From Armatimonadota bacterium (GTDB taxonomy: Bacteria > Armatimonadota > Fimbriimonadia > Fimbriimonadales > Fimbriimonadaceae), in NCBI GenBank assembly GCA_020161505.1, contig JAIUNY010000011.1, positions 33,991-97,990 of the forward strand: a stretch of 64,000 nt of DNA, written 5' to 3'. The notes beneath the pieces are model-generated. The model was not told the DNA's origin, ran no database searches, and saw only the letters and a list, made by a program, of their open reading frames with translations. Below are positions 52,372 to 62,367 of the stretch, piece by piece. Made by a program: the position numbers and the translations under genes. Within the stretch, counting starts at the first letter, position 1, and each line of letters begins with the position of its first letter.

Positions 52372-54630
52372 ATGGCCACGATTACGAAAGAAGTGTATCA
52401 CTCGATGGGCTTGAGGGATTCGGAATACGACCTGATCCTCCAGCATCTCGGCCGAACCCCGACCCTCACCGAAGTCGGCATGTTCGCGGTCATGTGGAGT
52501 GAACACTGTGGCTACAAGTATTCTCGGCCGATTCTGCGCTACTTTTCTCGCTACAAAGCCGCGATGGACGGTGGCGGCCATGAGAATGCTGGCGTTGTGG
52601 ACATCGGGGACAATCTTGGCGTGGTGATGAAGGTCGAGAGCCACAACCACCCGAGCGCGGTCGAGCCGTATCAGGGTGCGGCCACGGGTGTTGGTGGCAT
52701 TATCCGGGACATTTTCACCATGGGGGCAAGGCCGATTGCCGCCCTCAATTCTCTGCGCTTCGGGCCGATCCGCGATGGTGAAGGCTCGCCGGAGGAGATC
52801 AAGCGGAACCGCTTCCTGTTCGACGGAGTGGTGCACGGGATCAGCGGATATGGCAACTGTGTCGGCGTTCCCACGGTCGGCGGGGAAGTGATGTTCCACC
52901 CCAGCTACTCAGGGCGTCCTCTCGTGAATGCCATGTGCGTCGGTCTGGTGGAACTCGATCAGATCGCCACGGCGGGGGCCGGTGGACTTGGGAATCCCGT
53001 GATCTATCTCGGCTCCGAGACGGGAAAAGATGGGATCCACGGGGCCACTTTTGCGAGCGAAGAACTCGAGGACGAGGATCAATCGAAGCGACCCAATGTG
53101 CAGATCGGCGATCCCTTTGCGGAGAAGCAGCTCATCGAAGCGACGCTGGAAGCGCTCAAGACCGGCGCGATTCACTCGATCCAGGATATGGGCGCTGCGG
53201 GTCTCACTTGCTCGACTATCGAAATGTCGGCCAAGGGCGGCGTGGGGATGGAAGTCGATCTTGACCTGGTTCCGATGCGCGAGAGCGACATGAGCGGCTA
53301 CGAACTCATGCTCAGCGAGAGCCAGGAGCGGATGCTCTGCGTGGCTCACAAGGGGCGCGAGCAAGAGGTCTTGGACGTGTTCCACAAATGGGGCGTTCAT
53401 GCCGTGGTCATTGGTCATGTCACCGACACGAATCGGGTGCGAGTCACCCGTCATGGCGAGTTGATCGCCGACGTTCCGGCGAAGGCTCTCGCCGATGAGT
53501 GCCCCACCTATGTCACTGAGCCTGCTGTGCCAAGCTGGATCGACTCGGCAAAGCGATTTGATCCAGCCACGCTCCCTCAGGTCGATCATGCGGAGGCGAT
53601 GAAGCGCCTCGCGCTTGCCCCGACCTTGGCGAGCAAGAAGTGGGTTTTCCAGCAATACGATCATCAGGTTCAGACTCAAACGGCCTTGCTCCCCGGCGTG
53701 GGCGATGCCGCCGTGCTGGCCCCCAGGGGAACCCAGAAGGGGCTCGCGGTGAAGATCGACGGCAACGGCCGCTGGGTGAACCAGGATCCTTACAACGGCG
53801 GGATGCTTATTGTCGCCGAAGCGGCACGGAACGTCGCCTGTACCGGCGGACGACCAGTCGCGGTGACGGATGGGCTCAACTACGGCAACCCCGAAATCCC
53901 CGAGAACTATTGGATCTTTGAACGCAGCGTGAAGGGGCTGGCGGACGCCTGCGAAGCGATGCAGACGCCGGTGATCAGCGGGAACGTGAGTTTCTACAAT
54001 CATGGAGATCGCGGCGCGGTGTTGCCCACGCCCATGATCGGGATGCTCGGGATCTTGGAGGATGCGAGCAAGCGGGTGGGATTAGTTCTTCCCAAAGAGC
54101 CCGTCGATCTGTACCTGGTGCGCTATCAACACGACGAAGTGCCCCAGCACGGACTCGGAGCAAGTGCCTATCTCGCGGAAGTCCATGGAATCGAGGACGG
54201 AGTGCCCGCCCCGCCGAACATGGCAAAGGAGAGGATTCTGTGCGATCAGCTCGCCCAATGGGTGCACGATCAAGCAATCTTGGCAGCCCACGATATCAGC
54301 GAAGGAGGGCTCGCTTTTGCCGTCGCAGAAATGCTCGGGCCGAACGGACTTGGGGCCGATTTGACACTGCCAAAACTACCAGAGTTTGACGTTTCCGAAG
54401 CCGGTTGGCTCTTCGGCGAGTTTCCCGGTTGGGTTCTGATTGCCGTACAAAGCGGTGCTGATGTCCCTCTGTTGCAAAGTCAAGATTTGAACCTCAATCG
54501 TTTGGGAGAGTCTAACGGGACAGGAACTCTGAATGTTAAGGCAGAGTCTGGTAGCATCCTCTCTATCGACACAGTGGAATGGTTTGGTTGGCACACAAAT
54601 TGCCTCACCCAGATCACAGGAACGCCCTAA
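52372..54630 (+). CDS. purL: Phosphoribosylformylglycinamidine synthase subunit PurL
   Basis: A 752-residue small-type PurL, fitting the family length. It makes FGAM from FGAR, ATP and glutamine-derived ammonia in purine synthesis, together with PurS and PurQ. Visible blocks are MFAVMWSEHCGYKYSRPIL, PYQGAATGVGGIIRDIFTMG, GYGNCVGVPTVGGEVMFH, IQDMGAAGLTCSTIEMSAKG and AHDISEGGLAFAVAEM. The ATG at 52372 gives the conserved MATITKEVYHSMGL; another ATG lies at 52363. purS and purQ are not adjacent. Confidence 0.96.
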   Translation: MATITKEVYHSMGLRDSEYDLILQHLGRTPTLTEVGMFAVMWSEHCGYKYSRPILRYFSRYKAAMDGGGHENAGVVDIGDNLGVVMKVESHNHPSAVEPYQGAATGVGGIIRDIFTMGARPIAALNSLRFGPIRDGEGSPEEIKRNRFLFDGVVHGISGYGNCVGVPTVGGEVMFHPSYSGRPLVNAMCVGLVELDQIATAGAGGLGNPVIYLGSETGKDGIHGATFASEELEDEDQSKRPNVQIGDPFAEKQLIEATLEALKTGAIHSIQDMGAAGLTCSTIEMSAKGGVGMEVDLDLVPMRESDMSGYELMLSESQERMLCVAHKGREQEVLDVFHKWGVHAVVIGHVTDTNRVRVTRHGELIADVPAKALADECPTYVTEPAVPSWIDSAKRFDPATLPQVDHAEAMKRLALAPTLASKKWVFQQYDHQVQTQTALLPGVGDAAVLAPRGTQKGLAVKIDGNGRWVNQDPYNGGMLIVAEAARNVACTGGRPVAVTDGLNYGNPEIPENYWIFERSVKGLADACEAMQTPVISGNVSFYNHGDRGAVLPTPMIGMLGILEDASKRVGLVLPKEPVDLYLVRYQHDEVPQHGLGASAYLAEVHGIEDGVPAPPNMAKERILCDQLAQWVHDQAILAAHDISEGGLAFAVAEMLGPNGLGADLTLPKLPEFDVSEAGWLFGEFPGWVLIAVQSGADVPLLQSQDLNLNRLGESNGTGTLNVKAESGSILSIDTVEWFGWHTNCLTQITGTP

Positions 54631-54714
54631 CAGGTGAAGCAACTTGATGGGCTGTAACGTCTGGAAGCGCGGACGATCGTAGGGATGCGATAACTAATCC
54701 GCAAGGATGACGAG

Positions 54715-56748
54715 ATGAAGAGACGAAAGAAGACACTTTTTGGGCTGATGGCAGGAGCGAGCTTATTCGCATTGCCTGGTGCAGCCCTCGCCCTTAGCCC
54801 GATGGCGGAGGAGCCGATCGCTCCCACCTCGGATGAGGCCGTTCTTGAGGCGCGCCAAGAGTCGGCGCCGACCAAACTCCCCGCGGAGAACGTTGACGGT
54901 TCAAAGGTCAACGCCACCACGCAGAGCAAAGCCTCGGCGGCGGTTGACAAGTATCTGAAGTCAGGCGACCAGAGCAACCCGGAAGTTGTGGGAGAAATCC
55001 TCACGACGATGGAGGCTCTCCATGCCACCGATGACAAGAACCTGAGCGTCATCACCTGGCTGGGCTATCTCTACACCATCACTGGTCAGTACGAGAATTC
55101 CATTCGCGTCCTCGAAATGGCTCGCGGTGCCAGTAGCAGCAAAGACATCAACGCACAAAATCTACGCAATCTTTCCGCGTCGTACTATCTCTCCACGCGT
55201 TATGCCGATGCCATCACTGCACTCACCGAACTCAATGAGATGACGCCGAACGATGCCGGGACGCTTTCGCTTCTCGGATCATCTCTCGTGCTTTCTCAGC
55301 AGTACGACCGGGCCGTGGCTCCTCTTGAGCAAGCGGCCAACCTCCTCGGTGCCGACGATGCGTCTCGTCTCAACGTGCTCGTCGATCTTGGAATCGCTTA
55401 CTCGCGAAGCGGACAAACCGAGCGCGCCTTGGGCGTTTTCGATCAAATTTCGGCGACCGAAGGCGTCACGGCGGAGCAACTGGCTTGGATGGGTTACACC
55501 TATCTGCAGGCCGGTCGCACGGATTCTGCCATCAGCACCCTCGAGCGGGCATCGGAACTCGACCCGGAAAACCCGGCGGTGATCAACAACCTCGCCACGG
55601 CGTATCTCCAACGAAACTCCGATGAAGATCGGGTCAAGGCACGTGCTCTTTACCGAAAGCTTGCCGAACTGGCTCCGAACAATCCGGTCGCTGGCTACAA
55701 CCTCGGTTCGATGTATCTGGGTGAGGGCAACTACGCCGAAGCCAAGAAGTTCCTCGAGCCGGCCGCCCGAGCCTCGAACGATCCGTTTGCGTGGAACAAT
55801 CTTGGAAAGGCCTGCGAAGGGCTTGGTGAAAACGACAACGCCGCCAGCTTCTACGGCACAGCGAGCGATGCCCGGAAGGATGTTGCTCTCTTTGCTCGAA
55901 ACGCAGGATTCGCCTATATTCGCGTCAAGAACGATGCACTGGGTGTCAACTATCTCCAGCGAGCCGTGGACAACGGCGACCGCGATGTCGAGATCAAGAA
56001 AGTCATGGCCTCTGCCTTCAATCGGATGAATCAATCCGACAAGGCTTTGGCGTTGATGCTTGAGCCGAGCGTGGCCGAAGCGAGCCGACTGGATGCCGAT
56101 TACTGGTTCAACCTCGGTGTGATCTATGCCGACAAGGGCGAAGCAACCAAGGCTGAGGCGGCGTATCGTCAATCGTTGGAAATCCGGCCGAATGATGCGG
56201 ACACGGTGAACAATCTTGGTGTGCTGCTCTGGGAGAAGGGTGATTACCAAGGTGCTCTCGATTGCTTCAAGAAGCAGCAGACGCTCGATCCGACCAGCGT
56301 GAATGCCAAGCTCAACGTGGCAGCTTGCCATGCCAAGCTCGGCAACCTCACCGATGCGATCGATATCTGGCGCGGCGTGATTCGGGCTCAACCCTACCGA
56401 CAAGATGTCCGGCTGGATCTTGCGGATGCTCTCTGGAATACCGGAGACACCCCAGGCGCCCGATTCCACTACGCTACCGTCAACCGCGAGAATCCGCGCA
56501 GCCCGCGGGCACTCAATGGTCTGGGCATGTGGGCTCTCCTGCAAACTCAACACAAGGATGCAGAAGGTCACTTCCGATCCGCCATTCAGAACGATCGAAG
56601 CTTTGTCCCGGCCTACGTTAATCTTGCGATTGTCCTTGAGAGACTCAACCGAGTCCCCGAAGCAATCAAGATTCTCGAAGCCGCTGTGGCGATCGATAGC
56701 AAAAATGAAGCGGTGAAAGAAGAGCTCGCTCGGCTAAAATCCGGCTAG
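54715..56748 (+). CDS. Exported TPR-repeat protein
   Basis: A 677-residue protein with a signal peptide (TLFGLMAGASLFALPGAALA) and a low-complexity linker, followed by at least ten tetratricopeptide repeats from about residue 95 to the end. Examples are WLGYLYTITGQYENSIRVLE, WMGYTYLQAGRTDSAISTLE and NLGVIYADKGEATKAEAAYR. TPR solenoids mediate protein contacts, here outside the cytoplasm. The partner is unknown. The nadK gene starts 3 bases after its stop, so the two may form an operon. Confidence 0.88.
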   Translation: MKRRKKTLFGLMAGASLFALPGAALALSPMAEEPIAPTSDEAVLEARQESAPTKLPAENVDGSKVNATTQSKASAAVDKYLKSGDQSNPEVVGEILTTMEALHATDDKNLSVITWLGYLYTITGQYENSIRVLEMARGASSSKDINAQNLRNLSASYYLSTRYADAITALTELNEMTPNDAGTLSLLGSSLVLSQQYDRAVAPLEQAANLLGADDASRLNVLVDLGIAYSRSGQTERALGVFDQISATEGVTAEQLAWMGYTYLQAGRTDSAISTLERASELDPENPAVINNLATAYLQRNSDEDRVKARALYRKLAELAPNNPVAGYNLGSMYLGEGNYAEAKKFLEPAARASNDPFAWNNLGKACEGLGENDNAASFYGTASDARKDVALFARNAGFAYIRVKNDALGVNYLQRAVDNGDRDVEIKKVMASAFNRMNQSDKALALMLEPSVAEASRLDADYWFNLGVIYADKGEATKAEAAYRQSLEIRPNDADTVNNLGVLLWEKGDYQGALDCFKKQQTLDPTSVNAKLNVAACHAKLGNLTDAIDIWRGVIRAQPYRQDVRLDLADALWNTGDTPGARFHYATVNRENPRSPRALNGLGMWALLQTQHKDAEGHFRSAIQNDRSFVPAYVNLAIVLERLNRVPEAIKILEAAVAIDSKNEAVKEELARLKSG

Positions 56749-56751
56749 ACC

Positions 56752-57606
56752 GTGCGCGTTCATACCATTCTCAATCTGTTCCGGCCCGATGCCGTCCAGG
56801 CTGCTCGCGAGCACCTGGGCGGCTTGGTGTCTAAGGGCATCACTTTGGGCGCAGATCACGAGTCTGCTGAGGTGCTGGGTGTCGAGGCCGTCGCACCGGA
56901 GAACCTCGGACGCGCCGATTTGATGATTTCCTTCGGCGGCGATGGCACCTTGATCCGCGCGGCCCATGTCTGCGCCGAACATGGAACCCCGATCCTGGGC
57001 GTTTACTATGGGCGATTCGGATTTGTCACCCAGTGCATGCCCGATGAAATCGGGGCCGTCATCAGTCAGTTCCTGGATGGAGGTCTGCCCATCGAAGAGC
57101 GTTTGATGGTGCAAACCGAACTGATCCGCGACGAAAAGACGGTCGCGACGCTCCACTCACTCAATGAGACGGTGGTGCAGCGTTCGGCAACCACGCGTGT
57201 TCTGACCTTTGATGTTCGGGTAGACGGTGCTCGGCTGGCAAGGTATCCGGCCGATGGCATGATGGTCGCAACCCCCACCGGCTCGACCGCCTACAATCTT
57301 TCGGCGGGCGGGCCGATTGTGGATCCGAAGATGCGGGCCCTGATGCTCACCGCGATCATGCCTCACACGCTCAATGCCCGACCACTCGTGCTCACCGCAG
57401 ACTCGCAGATCGAGATCCGGGTTCAAACCCGAGGCGATGCGGTTCTGAGCTGTGACGGGCAGAGCCGGCTGCACCTGCTCAGTGGGGATCTCGTGAAGGT
57501 CACGACGTCGCCGCGAGTCACCCGCCTGGTCACCGTGGATGACCAAGATTTTATGCACAAGCTCGCTCATCGCTTCCAATGGAGCCAAGGGGCCCGACAG
57601 CAATGA
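56752..57606 (+). CDS. nadK: NAD kinase
   Basis: A 284-residue NAD kinase that makes NADP from NAD and ATP or polyphosphate. GGDGTLIRAA (residues 62-71) holds the catalytic Asp, and NETVVQRS and the glycine-rich PTGSTAYNLSAGGPIVDP follow in the right order. The GTG start (MRVHTILNLFRP) is 3 bases after the TPR gene. Its stop overlaps the next gene by ATGA. Confidence 0.95.
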   Translation: MRVHTILNLFRPDAVQAAREHLGGLVSKGITLGADHESAEVLGVEAVAPENLGRADLMISFGGDGTLIRAAHVCAEHGTPILGVYYGRFGFVTQCMPDEIGAVISQFLDGGLPIEERLMVQTELIRDEKTVATLHSLNETVVQRSATTRVLTFDVRVDGARLARYPADGMMVATPTGSTAYNLSAGGPIVDPKMRALMLTAIMPHTLNARPLVLTADSQIEIRVQTRGDAVLSCDGQSRLHLLSGDLVKVTTSPRVTRLVTVDDQDFMHKLAHRFQWSQGARQQ

Positions 57607-58538
57607 GCGTCGCCACTGATCTTGCTCTGACCGTGAAGAATGCGGTGGTCACTTTCCCCGTGGGATCGGGTCGGATCCACGCGCTCGATGATGTCTCGCT
57701 GCATGTTGGGCTGGGGGAAGCCGTCGCCGTGGTGGGTGAGAGCGGATGCGGCAAAACCACGCTCGCCCGCGCGGTTCTCGGACTCCAACCGCTTGATTCG
57801 GGGGCCATTGATGTGGCGGGCCGCGCCGTGCGCAAACCAGAGCCTGGTTTAGCAGAGCGGGTCGGGATGGTCTGGCAAGATCCTTTCGCGAGCATCCAGC
57901 CAATGTGGCGGATCCGGCGGATTCTGGAAGAGCCGTATCGCCTTGCTAGGAAAACTCCGCAAGTCACGGAGCTGATGGACATGGTGGGGCTGGATCCTAA
58001 GCTCGCTGACCGGTATCCGCATCAACTCAGCGGAGGCCAGCGTCAGCGCGCCGCGATCGCCCGGGCCATTTCCCTCCGACCACCTCTCGTGATCTGCGAC
58101 GAACCCACCGCCGCCCTCGACCTTTCAATCCAGGCGCAGATTCTCAACCTCCTCAAGGATCTGAAAGCGAGCACGAACTGTTCCTACCTCTACATCAGTC
58201 ACGACCTGCAAACCGTGCGGTACGTCAGCGATCGAATCGTGGTGATGTATATGGGGCAAGTTGTCGAAACGGGGCCGACCGAAGAGGTCTTTCAGAATCC
58301 GCGCCATCCCTACACAAAGGCTTTGCTCGACTCGGCCCCAGGGATCGAGAAAATCGGAATGCTCCCCGCAGAAGTCAGCGGCGAAATCCCTGATCCCAAA
58401 CAGGTGATCCCCGGATGCAAGTTTGCCAGTCGCTGCACGAAGGCGCAGAATCGGTGTCGAGAAGAGCGACCAGAATGGACGGAGCAGGGAACAAGGGGCG
58501 AGCGATGCTTCTTCCCGCTCTCCACGATCAATGATTAA
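57603..58538 (+). CDS. Oligopeptide/dipeptide-type ABC transporter ATP-binding protein
   Basis: A 311-residue ATPase of the OppF/DppF class. Walker A is GESGCGKTT, the signature is LSGGQRQRAAIARA, Walker B is LVICDEPTAALD, and the extended C-terminus has the oligopeptide-type motif with CKFASRCTKAQNRCREE, a cysteine-rich region found in OppD/OppF. No permease or binding protein gene is next to it, so it serves a transporter encoded elsewhere. The start ATG overlaps the nadK stop. Confidence 0.93.
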   Translation: MSVATDLALTVKNAVVTFPVGSGRIHALDDVSLHVGLGEAVAVVGESGCGKTTLARAVLGLQPLDSGAIDVAGRAVRKPEPGLAERVGMVWQDPFASIQPMWRIRRILEEPYRLARKTPQVTELMDMVGLDPKLADRYPHQLSGGQRQRAAIARAISLRPPLVICDEPTAALDLSIQAQILNLLKDLKASTNCSYLYISHDLQTVRYVSDRIVVMYMGQVVETGPTEEVFQNPRHPYTKALLDSAPGIEKIGMLPAEVSGEIPDPKQVIPGCKFASRCTKAQNRCREERPEWTEQGTRGERCFFPLSTIND

Positions 58539-58672
58539 GAAGGGATTAAGCCCGATTCATCTACGGTTTTGAGCCAAGCCCTGCTCTTTAGTCGTCATAA
58601 CAATAGTCCTGCCAATGACCTAAGCAGTTCGACGCTGTGGAACAAGACAGGTAGGCTTCTTAACAATTCGTC

Positions 58673-59392
58673 ATGGATGTCACGCCCGCTCGTCGCACGT
58701 TTGCTCAGGAAAAGGAAGCCCTGGAGCACGATGTCATCGAAATGATCGCCCGCGCAGAGGCGATGTTCGATAAGGCCGTGGTTGCGCTCAAGACTCTTGA
58801 TCGCAAGCTCGCCCATGAGGCGATGAGCCTCGATGACGCCATTGATCGCCAAGACTTGGAAATTGAGGAGCGATGTCTGCGCCTCCTCGCTCTCCAACAG
58901 CCCATGGCGGGTGACCTACGAGAAATCGGTACGGTCATCAAGATGATCACCGATATCGAGCGGATCGGTGACTTGAGCGTGGACATCGCCAAGATTGCCC
59001 TCAAGATTGAGAAGGAACTGGGGCACGCCGACTACGTTGATATTCCGAAGATGGCGGCGTTCGCCCGCAGCATGTTGAACGAGGTCGTTCAAGCCTTTGC
59101 TCGCCGAGACACTTCGCGGTTTGCCTTTATCGCTGAACTTGAAGATCAAGTGGATAACTTGTATCGCGATCTGCGGGATCAAATCCACAACTACATGCGA
59201 TCCAAGCCCGAGGAAGTGGTGGCTGCCAGCTGGCTCCTTCTTGCGCTGCATCACATCGAGCGTGTCGCCGACCACGCCGTCAATATGACCGAGCGTATCG
59301 GATTCATGGTCACCGGCGAGCTTAAGCAGTTAGTTCTTGATCCGGATGAGAACGGATCAGGCAGCGACGAATCGGAACCGACCGACGTCTGA
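58673..59392 (+). CDS. phoU: Phosphate signalling protein PhoU
   Basis: A 239-residue PhoU with two three-helix bundles. EMIARAEAMFDKAVVAL, IGTVIKMITDIERIGDLSVD, and LLLALHHIERVADHAVNMTE carry the metal-cluster motifs (E/DxxxD). PhoU represses the Pho regulon with PstSCAB when phosphate is plentiful. The pst genes are not in this window. An acidic tail ends the protein. The spacer before it (134 bases) shows no clear Pho box. Confidence 0.93.
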   Translation: MDVTPARRTFAQEKEALEHDVIEMIARAEAMFDKAVVALKTLDRKLAHEAMSLDDAIDRQDLEIEERCLRLLALQQPMAGDLREIGTVIKMITDIERIGDLSVDIAKIALKIEKELGHADYVDIPKMAAFARSMLNEVVQAFARRDTSRFAFIAELEDQVDNLYRDLRDQIHNYMRSKPEEVVAASWLLLALHHIERVADHAVNMTERIGFMVTGELKQLVLDPDENGSGSDESEPTDV

Positions 59393-59414
59393 TGACTCAG
59401 GAGGGTCTCCTGAG

Positions 59415-59846
59415 ATGATTCCTTGGCTCTTTCTCTCGCCCTTTCCCGGTCAATTTGAACCGATGAAATCCGCTGCGACCACGGTGGTGGCCAAGCAGTC
59501 TGTTCCGATCAAGACCCTGGAAGTCACCCGAACCGATGGGCCGGGCGCCAAGTTTGGGGATCTGGTCACCGTCGTCTACCGATTGGAGGCCGCAGGGAAG
59601 ATCCTTGCCGATTCCGAGGAATTTGGCGTTCCGTTCACCTACCGGGTCGGAGATGGCACGGCTCCGACGTTTATCGATCAAGCGGTGAATGGAATCCAGC
59701 TGCTGGGCAGTCGGCGTGCGAGCGTGCCGAGCACCGCGATTCGCGAGCGTCAAGGGCTCCCTCCGATCATTCCGCCCGATACCGAGATCATCGTGACGGT
59801 GCGCGTGGTCAGCCTCAGCGTCGCCAGTGCGGCCCCGGGCGAGTAG
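59415..59846 (+). CDS. FKBP-type peptidyl-prolyl cis-trans isomerase
   Basis: A 143-residue protein with the FKBP fold: DLVTVVYRLEAAGKILADS, then PFTYRVGDGTAPTFIDQAVN GIQLLG, and PPDTEIIVTVRVVSL. It should speed proline isomerisation in protein folding. The ATG at 59415 has AGGAGGG upstream; the longer frame from 59337 would overlap phoU. The hydrophobic start (MIPWLFLSPF) is short and may not be a signal. The typical aromatic pocket is only partly kept. Confidence 0.78.
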   Translation: MIPWLFLSPFPGQFEPMKSAATTVVAKQSVPIKTLEVTRTDGPGAKFGDLVTVVYRLEAAGKILADSEEFGVPFTYRVGDGTAPTFIDQAVNGIQLLGSRRASVPSTAIRERQGLPPIIPPDTEIIVTVRVVSLSVASAAPGE

Positions 59847-59856
59847 AATAGCCCCC

Positions 59857-60729
59857 ATGCGCGAGAACCTCAAGGAGTTGTGGAAATTCCGCGAACTCCT
59901 GTTTGCGATGGTCGAGCGCGAACTCCGCATCCGCTACAAAAACAGCTTTCTCGGATTCTTCTGGAGCCTCCTGAACCCGCTCGTCACCGTCGCAGTGATG
60001 ACCCTGGTTTTCAAGTATCTCCTCGCCAACCAAACCGACAGCTTCAGCGCGTATATCCTGGCGGCCTATCTGCCATTCATGTTCTTCAACATGGCACTGC
60101 TCGATTCCGCGCAATCGGTCTTGGTCGCTCTGCCTGTGGTGAAAAAGGTCTACTTCCCCCGCGAGATTCTGCCCCTTGCTGCGGTGATCAGCAACTTTAT
60201 CCACCTGGCTCTGGCGATGGTGGTGTTCCTGGTGTATCTGTTCGTGGTGTGGGGAGTCAATGGGTTCCAAGGATTTCCGTTCACGTGGAGGCTTGGATTC
60301 CTCCCGTTCCTCCTTGTGATCTACCTGGCCCTCACCACGGGGCTCGCCTTCATTATTTCCGCCCTCAACGTGTTTTACGAGGATGTCAAGTACATCATCA
60401 GCGTGCTGCTGTACCTGCTGTTCTTCCTCACGCCGATCATGTATTTCAGCGAAACCGTTTGGTATGCGCTCAAAGATCGGCCTTCTGGTGAGCTGGTCTA
60501 CACGCTGTATCACCTCAATCCGATTGCCATGATGGCGACCGCGTTCCGAAAGGTCTTGGTGCAGCCGGGGGATATCGAGGTGAAGAGTGGAGCCGAGTCG
60601 ATCATGGTGGGCTCCCTCCCGTTCAACTGGGGACTCTTCGGGGTGACCTGCCTGGTTTCTCTGTTCCTCCTCGTTTATGGCTACCACGTCTTCAATAAGC
60701 TCAAATGGAGGTTCGTGGAGCGGCCATGA
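59857..60729 (+). CDS. ABC-2 type polysaccharide exporter permease (Wzm-like)
   Basis: A 290-residue membrane protein with about six helices. The opening ENLKELWKFRELLFAMVERE followed by RIRYKNSFLGFFWSLLNPL is the hallmark of O-antigen/teichoic acid exporters (Wzm/TagG type). It pairs with the ATPase that follows at a 4-base overlap. The substrate, a lipid-linked glycan, is inferred. The glycosyltransferase at 61420 supports a surface-glycan role. Confidence 0.92.
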   Translation: MRENLKELWKFRELLFAMVERELRIRYKNSFLGFFWSLLNPLVTVAVMTLVFKYLLANQTDSFSAYILAAYLPFMFFNMALLDSAQSVLVALPVVKKVYFPREILPLAAVISNFIHLALAMVVFLVYLFVVWGVNGFQGFPFTWRLGFLPFLLVIYLALTTGLAFIISALNVFYEDVKYIISVLLYLLFFLTPIMYFSETVWYALKDRPSGELVYTLYHLNPIAMMATAFRKVLVQPGDIEVKSGAESIMVGSLPFNWGLFGVTCLVSLFLLVYGYHVFNKLKWRFVERP

Positions 60730-61463
60730 GCGAGACTCTCATCGAGATTCGTGGGCTGAAGAAGGAGTTCCTTCTCAGCCACACCGGAGCCGCGTCGCTC
60801 AAAACGATGCTCCTTTGGTGGAAGAAGCGCGAACTTGAACACCTGCAGGTGCTCAAGGGTGTGGATCTGGACATCCATCGGGGCGAGTGCGTGGCTCTCG
60901 TGGGGCGCAATGGAGCGGGGAAGAGCACGCTCCTCTCGCTGGTCTCTCGGATCTACAAGCCGACATCCGGCACGATTCAGGTGAAAGCGCGTATGGCTCC
61001 GCTGCTGGAACTAGGGGCAGGTTTTCACCCTGATCTTACCGGGCTCGAGAACATCCTGTTCAACGGCATGATCCTCGGTCTGACCCGAAAAGAAGTGCTC
61101 GAGCGCACCCCGCAGATTGTGGAGTTCAGCGAGCTGGGCTCCCACATCGACACCCCGGTGCGCACCTACTCCAGCGGCATGATGGCCCGGCTTGGGTTCT
61201 CCATCGCCGTCCATGTGGATGCAGAGATTCTGATCGTGGATGAAGTGCTCGCGGTGGGCGACTATGCCTTTGAGAAGAAGTGCTACGACTTCATCGATGG
61301 CTTCCGGGCCAAAGGGGGCACGATCCTGTTTGTTTCGCACAATCCGGAGTCGGTTTTGCGGGTTGCGGATCGCTGCGTGTGGCTCCAGAGTGGTCTCGTG
61401 AAAGAGGATGGCGATCCGTCTACGGTTTTGGCGAGCTATCAGGCGGCAGGGGCGGACCGCTGA
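60726..61463 (+). CDS. ABC-2 type polysaccharide exporter ATPase (Wzt-like)
   Basis: A 245-residue ATPase. Walker A is GRNGAGKST, the signature region is TYSSGMMARLGFSIAVHVDA, and Walker B is ILIVDEVLAVGD. The 'KTMLLWWKKRELEHLQVLKG' start matches Wzt/TagH types. It lacks a C-terminal carbohydrate-binding domain found in some Wzt proteins. The ATG overlaps the permease stop, and its 3' end overlaps the convergent glycosyltransferase gene by 44 bases. Confidence 0.93.
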   Translation: MSETLIEIRGLKKEFLLSHTGAASLKTMLLWWKKRELEHLQVLKGVDLDIHRGECVALVGRNGAGKSTLLSLVSRIYKPTSGTIQVKARMAPLLELGAGFHPDLTGLENILFNGMILGLTRKEVLERTPQIVEFSELGSHIDTPVRTYSSGMMARLGFSIAVHVDAEILIVDEVLAVGDYAFEKKCYDFIDGFRAKGGTILFVSHNPESVLRVADRCVWLQSGLVKEDGDPSTVLASYQAAGADR

Positions 61464-62358
61464 TCGGGGCGAAAAGCACCCGTTTGAAAATCTCGAACTT
61501 CTTTCTCGATTTGCGCCCGAGGGTGAGCAGGGCAATCGGAAGGCTCGTGAGCACCCGGAGAAGTGCTCCGGCTCGGTTCAAGACCAGACAGAGTTTCGCG
61601 GCGATCTTCCCGTGGTGAAGCTCAAAGTAGAGTTCCTTGCCCCGGTTGTACCGGGCCACCGATTCCCAGCGCGTTGACTCGCTGCTCGCTCCGAGGTGGT
61701 GGATGAACTTCGCCGTGGGGACGTAGAGAATCTTTCCATGCCGGCGGAGCCGTTTACAGAGGTCGGTATCTTCGGTGTAGAGAAAGAAGTCTTCGTTGAA
61801 CTTTTCGACGGGTCGAAACATGAGGCATGCCCCCATCACCTGCTCGACTTCGTGCGGGCCAGGGCCGAGCTTTTGCAGCCTGCTCGACATCCAGTAGGGG
61901 CTGAACTGTTGGCTGTTTGGGAAGAGTTTTTCGAGGAGAAACTGCTCGCAGAAGACCGCCCAGAGAGTGAGTTCTCGGCAGGCAGATTGTTGGAGTCTGC
62001 CGTCCGGAAAGTGCAGAGCTCCGCCTGCCGCAATGACCTGATTCTGATCTGGGTTTGGCTCAAACACTGCGGCCAAAGCGCGAATCGCCCCCGGCTCAGG
62101 ACGGGCGTCGGAGTTTAGCAGGAGGGCAAGGTCACCGGTCATCACGGCAAGCCCCTGATTATTCGCCGCCCCGAATCCCCGATTCGCGGCGTTTTCGACC
62201 AAAACCACATGCGGGAATTCCTCGCGCACCGCATCCGCCGAACCATCGCGACTGGCATTGTCCACGACAATCACTTCGAATTCCGTGCCGAGAGCTTCGA
62301 GGCACTCGCGGAGCAGCTGCCGAGTGTTGTAGCTCACGATGATGACGGAAATTCGCAT
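61420..62358 (-). CDS. Family 2 glycosyltransferase
   Basis: A 312-residue GT-A glycosyltransferase of the rhamnosyltransferase-like type. MRISVIIVSYNTRQLLRECL, VIVVDNASRDGSADAV and GDLALLLNSDARPEPGAI carry nucleotide-sugar and metal sites; NEDFFLYTEDTDLCKRLRRH holds the ED acceptor-side motif. It adds sugars in surface-glycan synthesis, consistent with the adjacent Wzm/Wzt exporter on the opposite strand. Confidence 0.92.
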   Translation of the reverse strand: MRISVIIVSYNTRQLLRECLEALGTEFEVIVVDNASRDGSADAVREEFPHVVLVENAANRGFGAANNQGLAVMTGDLALLLNSDARPEPGAIRALAAVFEPNPDQNQVIAAGGALHFPDGRLQQSACRELTLWAVFCEQFLLEKLFPNSQQFSPYWMSSRLQKLGPGPHEVEQVMGACLMFRPVEKFNEDFFLYTEDTDLCKRLRRHGKILYVPTAKFIHHLGASSESTRWESVARYNRGKELYFELHHGKIAAKLCLVLNRAGALLRVLTSLPIALLTLGRKSRKKFEIFKRVLFAPISGPPLPPDSSPKP

Positions 62359-62367
62359 CGGGAAACC

